The notes under the pieces are model-generated. The model did no database searches, had not been told where the DNA came from, and worked only from the letters and a program-made list of their open reading frames with translations. 21,273 bases of DNA from Cyclobacteriaceae bacterium (GTDB lineage Bacteria > Bacteroidota > Bacteroidia > Cytophagales > Cyclobacteriaceae): positions 1-21,273 of the forward strand of contig JAKISE010000054.1 of the NCBI GenBank assembly GCA_021648745.1, written 5' to 3'. A program made the translations under genes and the position numbers. Below are positions 1 to 8,771 of the stretch, one piece after another. Each line of letters starts with the position of its first letter. The stretch's first letter is position 1.

Positions 1-379
1 CATTTGCCCCTGCCCTTAGTGTAAATGTTTGCGATATAGGCAGTTGGTACGAGTATGTGCCTGTAAAACTGGTAGAACGCAACCCTGCCAACCCTGCTTT
101 ATCGGTTTGAATCAAAAAACCAATTCCACTATTTTTATCATCAATAAAATGATCGGCATAAGCCGAAAGGGTAACAAAATTCGCCTGTAGTGCCGGCCAT
201 TGATTTCTATAATTAATACCTACTCGTGTAAGTTGAGTTGCACCGGTAAAAGCTGGGTTTAAATAAAGTGGTGCAGAGTAAAATTGTGAAAATTGAACGT
301 CCTGCCCAAAAACAGTAGAACTGTTTACAACTAAAAATAAAGCTATTGCTAATGCTATTCGTTTATTCAATGGATTCAA
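1..379 (-). CDS. PorP/SprF-family type IX secretion membrane protein, N-terminal part (cut by window edge)
   Basis: Reading the minus strand from a TTG at 379-377 gives 126 uninterrupted codons that run off the left edge. The first ~25 residues form a signal peptide (NPLNKR, then a hydrophobic run ending VFGQ). The mature part begins QDVQFSQFYSAPLYLNPAFTG, which is the hallmark start of PorP/SprF proteins, and continues with NYRNQWPAL and an alternating beta-strand pattern. Members are outer-membrane beta-barrels of the type IX secretion/gliding system, and SprF-like ones assist export of a partner carrying a type B sorting domain. Such a partner lies divergently at 648. No in-frame ATG gives a better start: an ATG nearby is in another frame and hits a stop quickly, so TTG is inferred from where the signal peptide begins. 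A second in-frame TTG sits at 370-368. The family call is strong; the exact start is less certain. Confidence 0.85.
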   Translation of the reverse strand, partial: MNPLNKRIALAIALFLVVNSSTVFGQDVQFSQFYSAPLYLNPAFTGATQLTRVGINYRNQWPALQANFVTLSAYADHFIDDKNSGIGFLIQTDKAGLAGLRSTSFTGTYSYQLPISQTFTLRAGAN

Positions 380-647
380 TTTTATTTTTACACATTGGCA
401 AAGTAGAATAAATATCTTAAAAAAGTAAAACTTTAACCTTGTAAACTTACGAGGTAAGTGAATAATAGTTTGAATTACCTCATTTTTTTTCCATAAGTAT
501 TTAAACTTCCCACTTCCTGCATCTCTCTTTATCAAATAATCATTTAGTTTAGTAAACTTATGCTGGCTAGGTCACTTTTTTTCGGTGATAACGTATCCAG
601 AATTAATAATTTAACGTTACACTATTACATTTAGTATTTATTAATAT
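380..647. promoter_or_regulatory. Divergent intergenic region between porP/sprF-like and giant T9SS substrate gene
   Basis: This AT-rich spacer separates two genes transcribed away from each other, so it must hold both promoters. For the rightward gene, TACATTTA at 626-633 is one base off the Bacteroidota -7 consensus TAnnTTTG and lies 15 bases before the ATG at 648. I see no good -33 TTTG for it. Two short dyads are present: ACTTAC-gag-GTAAGT near 447-461 and AGTTTA-g-TAAACT near 546-558. Either could bind a regulator, but they are short and could be chance. No RNA gene is recognisable. Confidence 0.4.
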
Positions 648-3600
648 ATGCCTATACGTTTAAAACCCTCCATTTTTAGTTTTGGCTTACTTTGTTTACT
701 TACACTTTCTAGCATATCGTATGCACAAGATTTTAGTACACAGCATTGGTATTTTGGAAACAACGGTGTAGCCGTTGAGTTTACAAGGCCTAATGATGTG
801 CCTGTACTTGTTAATGGCTATAAACAAATTCCCTTTAACGTAAATAACAAAGGAAACGCCACTGCGAACAGGCCAGAAACAGGAGACTTACTGTTTTATA
901 CGGATGGGTTTGAGGTATTTGATGTAACCTATGGTTTTATGGATGGCATTAGTATTGCCGATAAGTTAAATGCTGACGTCAACAAAAACCAAAGCGTGGC
1001 ACTTGCTACTGCACCACAGGCAGGTGCAAATAATCTTTATTACATTTTCACCAATACAGCTACAGGAGTAATCAACTACTCCGAAGTTGATATGACTTCC
1101 AATGGTAACGCCACAGGCTTGCAGCCTCCACTTGGTAGCGTAATAAGTAGGAATAACATTATTGCAAATAGCACAGCAAATGCTTCTGATGCAATGCTTA
1201 TTATATCCGATAGCACTAATAGCTACTGGTTAATTACGCTTGATGTAGGTACTAATAATTATAAGGTATTAGGAATAGATAGCTCTACTCCTGCCAGTTG
1301 GATAGAAAACACCTACAACTTAGGAACAGCAATGGATGCTGCTCATATCGCTTACAGCCCTGATTCCAGTAAAATTGCGGTAGCTCCCAAAGACCCAAAT
1401 ATAAACATTCAATTACTTGATATAGATTTAGCTACAGGCGTACTTACGTTTGATAGAGAAATCCCCAATACAGGAGCTACCAATGTAGGAGCCACTGGAG
1501 AAGCTATTTTTGATGTAGAATTCTCCAATGATGGATCGAAGCTCTATTATTCCATTTTTGGAGACGGTGTGGGACTAACCGCCAACTTAATGCAGTTTGA
1601 TTTAATGGATACTACCATTGTACTTTCTCCGCAATCTGTTATTCCTGCTACTATCTTTGGAAGTTACGGGCTACAAAAGGGGCCAGACGGACTATTATAT
1701 CATTTATATCAGGCTACTAATGGTGGTCCATTTTTAATTGGTAGCCTTACTAATATAGATTCAATTGCTGGCTCAACTGCTTACACTCCTGCCATTGAAA
1801 ATGGGCAAGATTTTAATTCGTTTCAGTTTCCGGCCTTTTTGCCAAACCGACCACCAATTTTTACAAACCTTACCTTTACAACAGCAGGCAATTGCGCTAA
1901 TGCACCTACTACATTCTACCCCAATATTTCACCAGCTCCAACCAGTGTGCAATGGGATTTTGGCGATGGTTCAAACGCTAATGATTTAGCTCCCTTTTAT
2001 ACCTATATGGCAGGAGGTGCCATGAATGTAACGATGAGAGCCGAGCTAAACGGCAGGTTCGAATCTGTTAGTTTACCAATTTCCATAACAGACTTTCAAG
2101 TACAACTTACTTTGAATCCCATAGAAGTTGCTTGTAAATGTGAGTTAGAAGTAAATAGAAATGACCCAGAATGTGGAGGCACTATTAATCAATTTCAAGT
2201 AGAAGTTCAAATACAAAATGACCCTGGGAATTTATCTTTCACATGGTCAAACGGAGATACAGGACCTATTTTAGAACCCGATTCAGCAGGATATTATTAT
2301 GTAGTGGCCACAGATGGCACTTGCTCTACCTATGCAGGTGTGCAAGTGCAAGAATACGACACCTCTATTCCGGGTATTGCACCTAGCCAACGCTCTAATA
2401 TTTGGTATTTTGGCACACAAGCGGGTATCGACTTTAATAATGGGGCCATAGCCATTACGGATGGAGCCATGGATGCCATGGAAGGCTGTACGGCTGTTTC
2501 AGATTTAAATGGGCAAATTATATTTTATACCGATGGAGATGTACTCTTCGACCAAACACATAACCAAATAGATTCAGGTTTGGGAGGAACACCCAATGCT
2601 ACTGATCCTGCTGCCCAATCGGTAATTGCAGTAGCAGTACCTGGTGATGAAACTCTCTTTTACATTTTTACTACCGAAAGTAATGATGGAGTCTCTGGTA
2701 CAACGTATAATTTTAGTTATTCTCTTTTCGATCTAAAAGAAAATAATGGGCTCGGAAGAGTGGTAGAGAAAAATGTAATATTATTTGAAAAAAGCACGGA
2801 GCGTATTACTGCTTCTGCTAATTGGGCTATTATTCATGAGTTTGGCAATAATAATTTTCGAGCGTACCCTATTGGTGCAAACGGCATAGGAAATCCGATA
2901 GTAAGTAGCGTAGGCGAAGATTATAGCATGAACTATAGAGAAAACGGCAGAGGATATATGAAATTAGGTGGCACAAACTTAGGCCTTGCAGTTGTCGAAA
3001 ATAATGGAGGGGTAATCACAAACTATTTAGATGTATTCGATTTTGATGCAACTACCGGAGAGGTTAGTAACTTACGAAGAGCTGATTTAACAGCAGAGGG
3101 CGCAAGTGGCATGGCTTACGGAATAGAATTTGTTGGTGCTAAAATATTTATCTCACTCAATAATGGTGGTGGTTCTCAAATAATGGAATATTGGATTGAT
3201 TTTATGGATAATCTTAATCTTAACACCCCCATTATGACACCAGGTGTTGAACTAGGTGCCATTCAAACGGGTCCGGATGGGCAAGTATATGTAGCAGAAA
3301 ATGGGGTTTCCAGTTTAGGAACAATTGCCGTTAATGGCGACACAGCACAAGCCTCTAATTATAGCCCAAATGCCTTTCCATTAGCAGGAAGAAATAGCCA
3401 ACTCGGGCTTCCTAACTTTGTACAGCAGACAGGAACTGCTGGCCTTGCTCCCGGTATTTCAGTCTCTAGCCCTGCTTGTATTGGCCAGCCAATTTTCTTA
3501 TCTGCTAATGTTACTTCTACTATTGATTCAGTTGATTGGCAAATTACAGATCCTTCAGGAGTCATTGTTTTTACTTCTACAAATTTAGCTGATACGCTAA

Positions 3601-5972
3601 CGCTAAACACAGCCGGTGACTATATTGCGGCCTTATTAATCTACAACAGATGCCTGAATCCTATTGGTACATTTAGTGAAATTATCACTATTAGCCCACC
3701 GCCACCACCTTCGGATTTACCTGTGGCTACATTCTTATGCGGCCCAAATGTTACCTTGCCTGTTTATAATACACCACCTGCAAACATCGCAGACTTAGAC
3801 TTTGCTTGGTCAACCGGTGAAACCACCTCAAGCATTACCGTTAGTGCTACGGGCAATTACGATGTAATAATTACTGATAGAACGAGTGGGTGTGCCACCA
3901 CGGCAGCCACTTTTGTAGGCCCTCCAATTCCAATTGATTTGGGTCCGGACCAAACAATATGTGAAAGCGATGCGTTAACTTTAGATTCTCAAATAAATGC
4001 CGATACGTATGTATGGACTATTAATGGAATACCGCAACTCGGTACTCGCTTTTTTGATGTAGGGGCACAAAACTTAGTGGGCGGCATTTACACCATACAA
4101 GTAGATGCTACCATTGATTTGGGAGGATCAATTGGCCCTTGTACCGTTATAGATCAAGTAATTATTACGGTGAACCCTGCCCCTGTTTTTACTGCGATTG
4201 AAGGAGGTCCCGCAAGTTGCGGGAATCCGGATGGCTCCGTTGATTTAACATTAACTTCACTTGGAAGTTATACCTATGATGTGGCTGGTGTTAATGGCAT
4301 AATTACAGATACCGACCCTATGCCTCTAAATATACTTGGTATTGCAGCAGGTGTTAATGCACTAACTCTAACTAATAATGTTACAGGTTGTACACAAGTG
4401 GCTAATGTGGCAGTTACCAACCCTACATCTTTTAGTTTTACCGTGGCTACTGCCAATGATGAAACCTGTATTACAGGAGATGGTTCCATAGACTATACTA
4501 TCATTGGTGCAGTTGCTGCCTTTACAGCAAGAGCCATAGATATAACAGACCCCAGCCAAATATTTACAGCCAACGAAACAGGTATTGGCTCTTATACTAT
4601 ACCCAATATACCAGAAGGTATTTATACACTTGAAATATTAGAAACCACAACAGGTTGTATTGAAATATGGATTGGTAACCCTGAAACTGTGCCTCCAGTA
4701 GCGCAACAACTTATAATAGGCACACCAAACGATACTGATTTAACAATTACCCAAAACCCAATTCTGGAATGTGGTACTTCTATCAACTTTACTACACCTC
4801 CTGCGATTGTAATTACTACGAACGGAGCTGCAGTTTTAGAATGGAGCGATGATGCATTTGCTACGGCTGGTAATCCAATTGCCACTGTATTTACCACCCT
4901 AGGCAGTACTACAGTTTCGTTCAGAGCCTCTGCCACAGCAGGCCCGCCAGAAACTTGTGAAGTAATAGAAACTGCAGAAGTGGTACTTACGCCAACTCCA
5001 ACTGTTTCTATTACCTTAGATGATTCCGATATTTGCAATGGTAATGTTACATTAACTGCCAATGGAGATGGCCAATATCCTACTGCCAACTTAGGTTATA
5101 GATGGAGTTCTGGCGAAACCACACAAAGTATTACAGTAAACCAGGTTGGCACTACTAGTTATACGGTAACCGCATTTCATACCATTAACCAAAGTTGTTT
5201 GGCCAATGCAAATGAACAAGTGACTATTAACCCTGCATTTACGGTTGGGGTAACATCAACATTGGCTTGCGATGACGGCCAGCCTTTTACACTAAGTGCT
5301 GTTGTAACTGGCCAATCAGGTAACCAAGCACTTGCCTACCGATGGTTTTTAGATGGACAAGAACTCACAAGCACCGGATCGATTATAACTGCTTTAAACG
5401 AAGGTGAATATAGAGTAGATGTAGAAGATACAGGAAGTAATTGCTCGCAAAGTGGTTCATTAGTAATGAATAGGATTCCCCTCACTCCCACCAACCTATC
5501 AAGTGCGCCCGTTTTTTGCCCAAATGATAGTGTTTTGGTGTTAGATGCTGGCCCTAATTTCATAGGCTATTTATGGAGCGATGGAAGTATTGACCAAACA
5601 TTACAAGTAAGTGTGGGCGGATTGTATGAGATAGAAGCCACCAATAGTTTTGGCTGTGTAACAAGAGATCAGTCGGAAGCGATTGAGGATTGTATCCCTT
5701 TGATTGATGGCCCAAATGCGTTTAGACCAGGAGGCCTTAATAGTACCTACTCGTTATTTACACAATATATAGATACGTTTGAAATATTTATTTATAACCG
5801 TTGGGGTGAATTGGTTTATTCATCTACAGACGCAGCTTTTGCCTGGGATGGCACTGAACCAAGTGGTGAACAGGCTCCAGTAGGTCAATATAGCTGGGTC
5901 GTTAGATATACGAGTTCGTTTAGAGACCGTGGCACATTGGAGCAGTATGGTGGCGTAGTGTTATTAAGATAA
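648..5972 (+). CDS. Giant secreted PKD/Ig-like protein with T9SS type B sorting domain
   Basis: A 1774-residue secreted or cell-surface protein. Residues 1-26 are a signal peptide (cut after SYA). Residues ~34-395 form a propeller-like block starting WYFG (W34) with FYTDG and GPDG motifs. A second block at ~586-925 repeats the same landmarks in the same order (IWYFG, FYTDGDVLFD, FYIFT, GPDGQVYVA). A PKD module sits between them (WDFGDG at 436-441). Four copies of a short Ig-like motif (WS-x-G, then a G-Y-x-V strand) have their Trp at 533, 1054, 1486 and 1643. The C-terminus (PNAFRPGG at 1689, IYNRWGELVY around W1719, then WDG and a final beta strand) is the CHU_C/gliding-motility type B sorting domain used by the type IX secretion system. 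The divergent PorP/SprF-like gene is a plausible export partner. Ligand and function are unknown; an adhesin role is inference. The start is the only ATG that gives a signal peptide. Confidence 0.9.
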   Translation: MPIRLKPSIFSFGLLCLLTLSSISYAQDFSTQHWYFGNNGVAVEFTRPNDVPVLVNGYKQIPFNVNNKGNATANRPETGDLLFYTDGFEVFDVTYGFMDGISIADKLNADVNKNQSVALATAPQAGANNLYYIFTNTATGVINYSEVDMTSNGNATGLQPPLGSVISRNNIIANSTANASDAMLIISDSTNSYWLITLDVGTNNYKVLGIDSSTPASWIENTYNLGTAMDAAHIAYSPDSSKIAVAPKDPNINIQLLDIDLATGVLTFDREIPNTGATNVGATGEAIFDVEFSNDGSKLYYSIFGDGVGLTANLMQFDLMDTTIVLSPQSVIPATIFGSYGLQKGPDGLLYHLYQATNGGPFLIGSLTNIDSIAGSTAYTPAIENGQDFNSFQFPAFLPNRPPIFTNLTFTTAGNCANAPTTFYPNISPAPTSVQWDFGDGSNANDLAPFYTYMAGGAMNVTMRAELNGRFESVSLPISITDFQVQLTLNPIEVACKCELEVNRNDPECGGTINQFQVEVQIQNDPGNLSFTWSNGDTGPILEPDSAGYYYVVATDGTCSTYAGVQVQEYDTSIPGIAPSQRSNIWYFGTQAGIDFNNGAIAITDGAMDAMEGCTAVSDLNGQIIFYTDGDVLFDQTHNQIDSGLGGTPNATDPAAQSVIAVAVPGDETLFYIFTTESNDGVSGTTYNFSYSLFDLKENNGLGRVVEKNVILFEKSTERITASANWAIIHEFGNNNFRAYPIGANGIGNPIVSSVGEDYSMNYRENGRGYMKLGGTNLGLAVVENNGGVITNYLDVFDFDATTGEVSNLRRADLTAEGASGMAYGIEFVGAKIFISLNNGGGSQIMEYWIDFMDNLNLNTPIMTPGVELGAIQTGPDGQVYVAENGVSSLGTIAVNGDTAQASNYSPNAFPLAGRNSQLGLPNFVQQTGTAGLAPGISVSSPACIGQPIFLSANVTSTIDSVDWQITDPSGVIVFTSTNLADTLTLNTAGDYIAALLIYNRCLNPIGTFSEIITISPPPPPSDLPVATFLCGPNVTLPVYNTPPANIADLDFAWSTGETTSSITVSATGNYDVIITDRTSGCATTAATFVGPPIPIDLGPDQTICESDALTLDSQINADTYVWTINGIPQLGTRFFDVGAQNLVGGIYTIQVDATIDLGGSIGPCTVIDQVIITVNPAPVFTAIEGGPASCGNPDGSVDLTLTSLGSYTYDVAGVNGIITDTDPMPLNILGIAAGVNALTLTNNVTGCTQVANVAVTNPTSFSFTVATANDETCITGDGSIDYTIIGAVAAFTARAIDITDPSQIFTANETGIGSYTIPNIPEGIYTLEILETTTGCIEIWIGNPETVPPVAQQLIIGTPNDTDLTITQNPILECGTSINFTTPPAIVITTNGAAVLEWSDDAFATAGNPIATVFTTLGSTTVSFRASATAGPPETCEVIETAEVVLTPTPTVSITLDDSDICNGNVTLTANGDGQYPTANLGYRWSSGETTQSITVNQVGTTSYTVTAFHTINQSCLANANEQVTINPAFTVGVTSTLACDDGQPFTLSAVVTGQSGNQALAYRWFLDGQELTSTGSIITALNEGEYRVDVEDTGSNCSQSGSLVMNRIPLTPTNLSSAPVFCPNDSVLVLDAGPNFIGYLWSDGSIDQTLQVSVGGLYEIEATNSFGCVTRDQSEAIEDCIPLIDGPNAFRPGGLNSTYSLFTQYIDTFEIFIYNRWGELVYSSTDAAFAWDGTEPSGEQAPVGQYSWVVRYTSSFRDRGTLEQYGGVVLLR

Positions 5973-5991
5973 ATTGGTATCAACTAAGCAA

Positions 5992-6522
5992 CTAGCAATA
6001 ATTATCAAGGTAGCGAGAAAGGTCATCTAACAATTCTTCCACTTCGCCTTTTTTGAGTTGAAAGGCTTCATCCTGTTTTATATTATTACAGTAGTGATTC
6101 CAATGCTTTTTTGCCTTTTTCAGCACGCGAGCATTAATATCAAATTCTTTAAAATCAAGCAATTCCTTTGCTAAAAGAGACACTTTAAAGCTTCCAAATA
6201 AATATAATTTAAAAATTTCAACATATTTATTACTTAGATCAAAGCCTTCTAACGCCATCATTAAATCACCCGCCTGATTACTATTACCCTTATTATTAAT
6301 TGCCTCCAATAATGGCTCTAAAGCGGTTGAATTATCTTCAATAAGCCCTAATGTTCTGGCTGCCATAAACCTCGACTCAGGGTTATTATTTGTTAACAAA
6401 TTAATCATGGAAGAAACCACTTCAATAGAGCCAATACGGCCCAGTGCGTCAGAAGCTTCATAAGCCTTGTCATTTAGATCACCAGACAATTGAACTACAT
6501 ATGATGATATATCTACACCCAT
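5992..6522 (-). CDS. Small HEAT-repeat-like protein
   Basis: A 176-residue protein with no signal peptide or membrane segment. It reads as paired amphipathic helices: residues ~16-60 (KAYEASDALGRIGSIEVVSSMINLL, then ESRFMAARTLGLI) match the HEAT/PBS-lyase repeat pattern of A-x-x-A-L-G-x-I followed by a second helix, and a third weaker unit follows (ALEPLLEAI). The rest is charged and helical. HEAT repeats mediate protein-protein contacts, so this is probably a cytoplasmic adaptor; no catalytic motif is visible and the specific role is unknown. It converges on the giant secreted protein gene with 19 bases between stop codons and no visible terminator hairpin. Its ATG lies 40 bases from a MITE-like element, which may have displaced or supplied its promoter. 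Confidence 0.7.
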   Translation of the reverse strand: MGVDISSYVVQLSGDLNDKAYEASDALGRIGSIEVVSSMINLLTNNNPESRFMAARTLGLIEDNSTALEPLLEAINNKGNSNQAGDLMMALEGFDLSNKYVEIFKLYLFGSFKVSLLAKELLDFKEFDINARVLKKAKKHWNHYCNNIKQDEAFQLKKGEVEELLDDLSRYLDNYC

Positions 6523-6562
6523 ACTTAGAAATCATTTAATTATTTTATGGCAAATTAACTGT

Positions 6563-6829
6563 AAACCTGAGTTCGGGATAAGGAATGCTGTCAGCTTTAA
6601 TCGAAACTTTCATAAACAACTTAGATTTTTGTAGGACTAACGGGTTAATTCAAGAAAATATAAGGAGGTTTAGGGAAGTTTCGTTAAAGCCCAAAGGGAA
6701 AATATCTAGCAGGCAATCTTTTGAATATAAAAATCTTGAAATAATCCATTATATCTTTGCTTTTTATATTAAAAAGCTTACCTACTATTTTATTTTCTGG
6801 CAGCTATTCCTTATCCCGAACTCAGGTTT
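6563..6829. mobile_element. MITE-like element A with 24-bp perfect terminal inverted repeats
   Basis: The 24 bases at 6563-6586 (beginning AAACCTGAGTTCGGGATAAG) are the exact reverse complement of 6806-6829. With one single-base gap and one mismatch the match extends about 8 bases further inward (GCTGTCAG against GCTGCCAG). A second, imperfect inverted pair lies inside: 6594-6617 against 6668-6690, sharing GCTTTAA-CGAAACTT. The total is 267 bp. No transposase is encoded. Long perfect ends, small size and no coding content fit a non-autonomous miniature transposable element. I see no target-site duplication. The parent transposon is not in the window. Confidence 0.7.
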
Positions 6830-6830
6830 T

Positions 6831-6861
6831 AAGGTCTTTTGATAAGCAGAAAAGAGACCTT
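6831..6861. repeat. Hairpin immediately right of MITE A
   Basis: AAGGTCTTTT pairs with AAAAGAGACCTT around a loop of about nine bases, with a two-base bulge. It begins two bases after the right inverted repeat of MITE A, so it may be part of a larger element or an older hairpin next to which the MITE landed. There is no T-tract after it, so it is not a good intrinsic terminator. Confidence 0.4.
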
Positions 6862-6879
6862 GGAGGTTTTGTTTCAGGG

Positions 6880-7135
6880 GGCTAAGATTTCTCCCTGCAA
6901 CGGCAAGGCAGGCGTTGTACTAAGAGTAATAGCGGTACGGTTTCGTCATTGCAAGGCGTAAGCTTTACAATCTCCAACCTCCACCGAGGTTGACAATTTT
7001 CTCTTTGTTTCGTATGGACGTGAACTGAGGTAAAGAAACAAACAGTCAGCTTTTATACCCTCAAGCCCATAGAAATCTTAACCATTAAGTACGTTTTGCT
7101 GTTTGGCTAAGGTTTCTCCTCCGCCAACTGGCGGA
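6880..7135. repeat. Cluster of dispersed intergenic repeat motifs
   Basis: The stretch is bounded by an imperfect 15-base direct repeat (GGCTAAGATTTCTCC at 6880-6894 and GGCTAAGGTTTCTCC at 7105-7119, one mismatch). Inside are CGTCATTGCAAGG (6944), the 7-bp-stem hairpin CAACCTC-cacc-GAGGTTG (6975-6992), and, just after the second direct copy, the palindrome TCCGCCA-ac-TGGCGGA (7120-7135). Motifs of this kind recur between genes in many Bacteroidota genomes; that is recalled family knowledge, not tested here. There is no reading frame of note. Confidence 0.45.
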
Positions 7136-7295
7136 TACAAAATAACTTGCTAAATGAAAATAAAAAAAAGATTGCAGGCTTTTTACTCAACGAAACACTA
7201 AGGCTAGAATAGCATGAAGCATAAGTGGACACTTACACAATTTAGGTAACTTAAAATTTCCTTATTTAAAATGATTATAAATAAGGGATTAGTAT

Positions 7296-7303
7296 TATAT
7301 TTG
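7296..7303 (+). promoter_or_regulatory. Candidate -7 promoter element of the SUF operon
   Basis: TATATTTG is a perfect match to the Bacteroidota housekeeping -7 consensus TAnnTTTG. It sits 22 bases before the sufB ATG, which would give a leader of roughly 15 bases. The -33 TTTG is not well matched (only TTTA near 7265, too far upstream), so the element is supported mainly by the -7 box and its position. The short leader leaves no room for a riboswitch downstream of it. Confidence 0.5.
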
Positions 7304-7325
7304 TGTTTCTATTTTTTGAACACCT

Positions 7326-8771
7326 ATGAGTAAAGATGCTGAAATATTAGATGAGTTTACCTCAAAGGAATACGAACATGGTTGGTCAGTCGATTTTGAA
7401 GCTGATGAGGCCCCTAAAGGCCTAAACGAAGATATTGTTCGATTTATTTCTGCCAAAAAGAATGAGCCTGAATGGCTTTTAGAATATAGACTAAAGGCTT
7501 TTAGGCATTGGTTAACGCTAGAAGAACCAAACTGGGCAGCGGTAAATTATCCTAAAATTAACTTTCAGGATATTATATATTACTCCGCCCCTAAAAAGCA
7601 GAAAAAGCTAGATAGCCTTGATGAAGTTGACCCTGAATTGATTGAAACCTTTAAGAAACTAGGCATTTCTCTTGATGAGCAAAAGCGAATGACAGGCGTA
7701 GCAGTTGATGCTGTAATCGACTCTGTTTCAGTGGCTACTACCTTTAAGGAAACCCTTGGAGAACTAGGAATTATCTTCTGTTCTTTTAGTGAGGCTGTTA
7801 AAGATCATCCTGAATTGATTAAGAAGTACTTGGGCTCTGTTGTGCCCTATACAGATAATTATTATGCTGCTTTAAACTCTGCTGTTTTTAGCGATGGTTC
7901 GTTTGGCTACATTCCTAAAGGAGTGCATTGCCCAATGGAACTTTCTACTTATTTTAGAATTAATGCGGCCAATACTGGTCAGTTTGAGCGTACGTTAATT
8001 GTAGCCGAAGCTGGCTCTTATGTTAGTTATTTAGAAGGCTGTACAGCTCCCCAGCGAGATGAAAACCAATTGCATGCAGCAATTGTAGAAATTATTGTGG
8101 AAGCCGATGCAGAAGTAAAATACTCTACCGTACAAAACTGGTATCCAGGTGATAAAAACGGGAAAGGCGGTATTTATAATTTTGTTACCAAACGTGGCAT
8201 ATGCAATGGCGATCACGCCAAACTCTCTTGGACACAGGTGGAAACGGGTTCAGCAATAACTTGGAAATATCCTAGTTGTATTTTAAAAGGTGATTATTCC
8301 GTGGGTGAGTTTTATTCCGTAGCCGTAACCAATAATTTCCAACAGGCGGATACTGGCACCAAAATGATTCATATTGGTAAAGGCACTAAAAGTAGAATTG
8401 TATCGAAAGGTATTTCTGCAGGCCATAGTCAAAATAGTTATAGAGGTTTAGTACAAGTACATAAACGTGCCGAAAATGTCCGTAATTTCTCACAATGTGA
8501 TTCCTTATTATTAGGAGATAAATGTGGTGCACACACCTTTCCTTACATAGAAGTAGATAATAGTTCTGCACAAGTAGAGCATGAGGCAACCACTTCTAAA
8601 ATTGGAGAAGATCAGATTTTTTACTGTAACCAACGAGGAATTGGAACAGAAGAAGCCGTAGCACTTATTGTAAATGGCTACGCCAAAGAAGTATTAAATA
8701 AGCTGCCCATGGAATTTGCTGTGGAAGCTCAAAAATTATTAGCCCTTACGCTTGAAGGAAGTGTTGGGTAA
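7326..8771 (+). CDS. sufB: Fe-S cluster assembly scaffold protein SufB
   Basis: SufB is the main scaffold subunit of the cytoplasmic SufBCD complex, on which iron and persulfide sulfur are built into Fe-S clusters. The 481 residues match the usual ~480-residue length. Family landmarks are clear: the central beta-helix region (for example GYIPKGVHCPMELSTYFRIN), SKGISAGHSQNSYRGLV, and the C-terminal GDKCGAHTFPYIEV, HEATTSKIGEDQIFYC and NGYAKEVLNKLPMEF. Cys400 in GDKCGAHTFPY is probably the counterpart of the essential Cys405 of E. coli SufB. It is the first gene of the cluster, with a good -7 element upstream and sufC 101 bases downstream. The ATG at 7326 gives a full-length protein. Confidence 0.97.
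   Translation: MSKDAEILDEFTSKEYEHGWSVDFEADEAPKGLNEDIVRFISAKKNEPEWLLEYRLKAFRHWLTLEEPNWAAVNYPKINFQDIIYYSAPKKQKKLDSLDEVDPELIETFKKLGISLDEQKRMTGVAVDAVIDSVSVATTFKETLGELGIIFCSFSEAVKDHPELIKKYLGSVVPYTDNYYAALNSAVFSDGSFGYIPKGVHCPMELSTYFRINAANTGQFERTLIVAEAGSYVSYLEGCTAPQRDENQLHAAIVEIIVEADAEVKYSTVQNWYPGDKNGKGGIYNFVTKRGICNGDHAKLSWTQVETGSAITWKYPSCILKGDYSVGEFYSVAVTNNFQQADTGTKMIHIGKGTKSRIVSKGISAGHSQNSYRGLVQVHKRAENVRNFSQCDSLLLGDKCGAHTFPYIEVDNSSAQVEHEATTSKIGEDQIFYCNQRGIGTEEAVALIVNGYAKEVLNKLPMEFAVEAQKLLALTLEGSVG

Larger units (their letters stand above)
6523..7260. other. Gene-free region before the SUF operon: MITE A plus dispersed-repeat-like DNA
   Basis: No convincing gene is present. An 85-codon frame (6585-6842) starts inside the left end of MITE A and stops just past its right end, so it is probably fortuitous. 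To the right of the MITE lie: a hairpin at 6831-6861 (AAGGTC-TTTT pairing with AAAAGAGACCTT); GGCTAAGATTTCTCC at 6880-6894, repeated as GGCTAAGGTTTCTCC at 7105-7119; CGTCATTGCAAGG at 6944-6956, which resembles a motif widely dispersed between bacterial genes; a CAACCTC-cacc-GAGGTTG hairpin at 6975-6992; and TCCGCCA-ac-TGGCGGA at 7120-7135. I read this as a graveyard of intergenic repeats. Confidence 0.55.

Noticed and set aside
4622..5089. 155-codon minus-strand open frame inside the giant secreted protein gene
   Set aside because: It lies fully opposite a well-supported coding region with clear domain motifs and has no protein features of its own.
6585..6842. 85-codon plus-strand open frame
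   Set aside because: It starts inside the left inverted repeat of MITE A and ends just after the right one, has no recognisable motif, and its ends are dictated by the repeat; probably a chance frame.
7136..7325. Riboswitch or iron-responsive leader before sufB
   Set aside because: The best promoter element leaves a leader of only ~15 bases and no known riboswitch core is recognisable.
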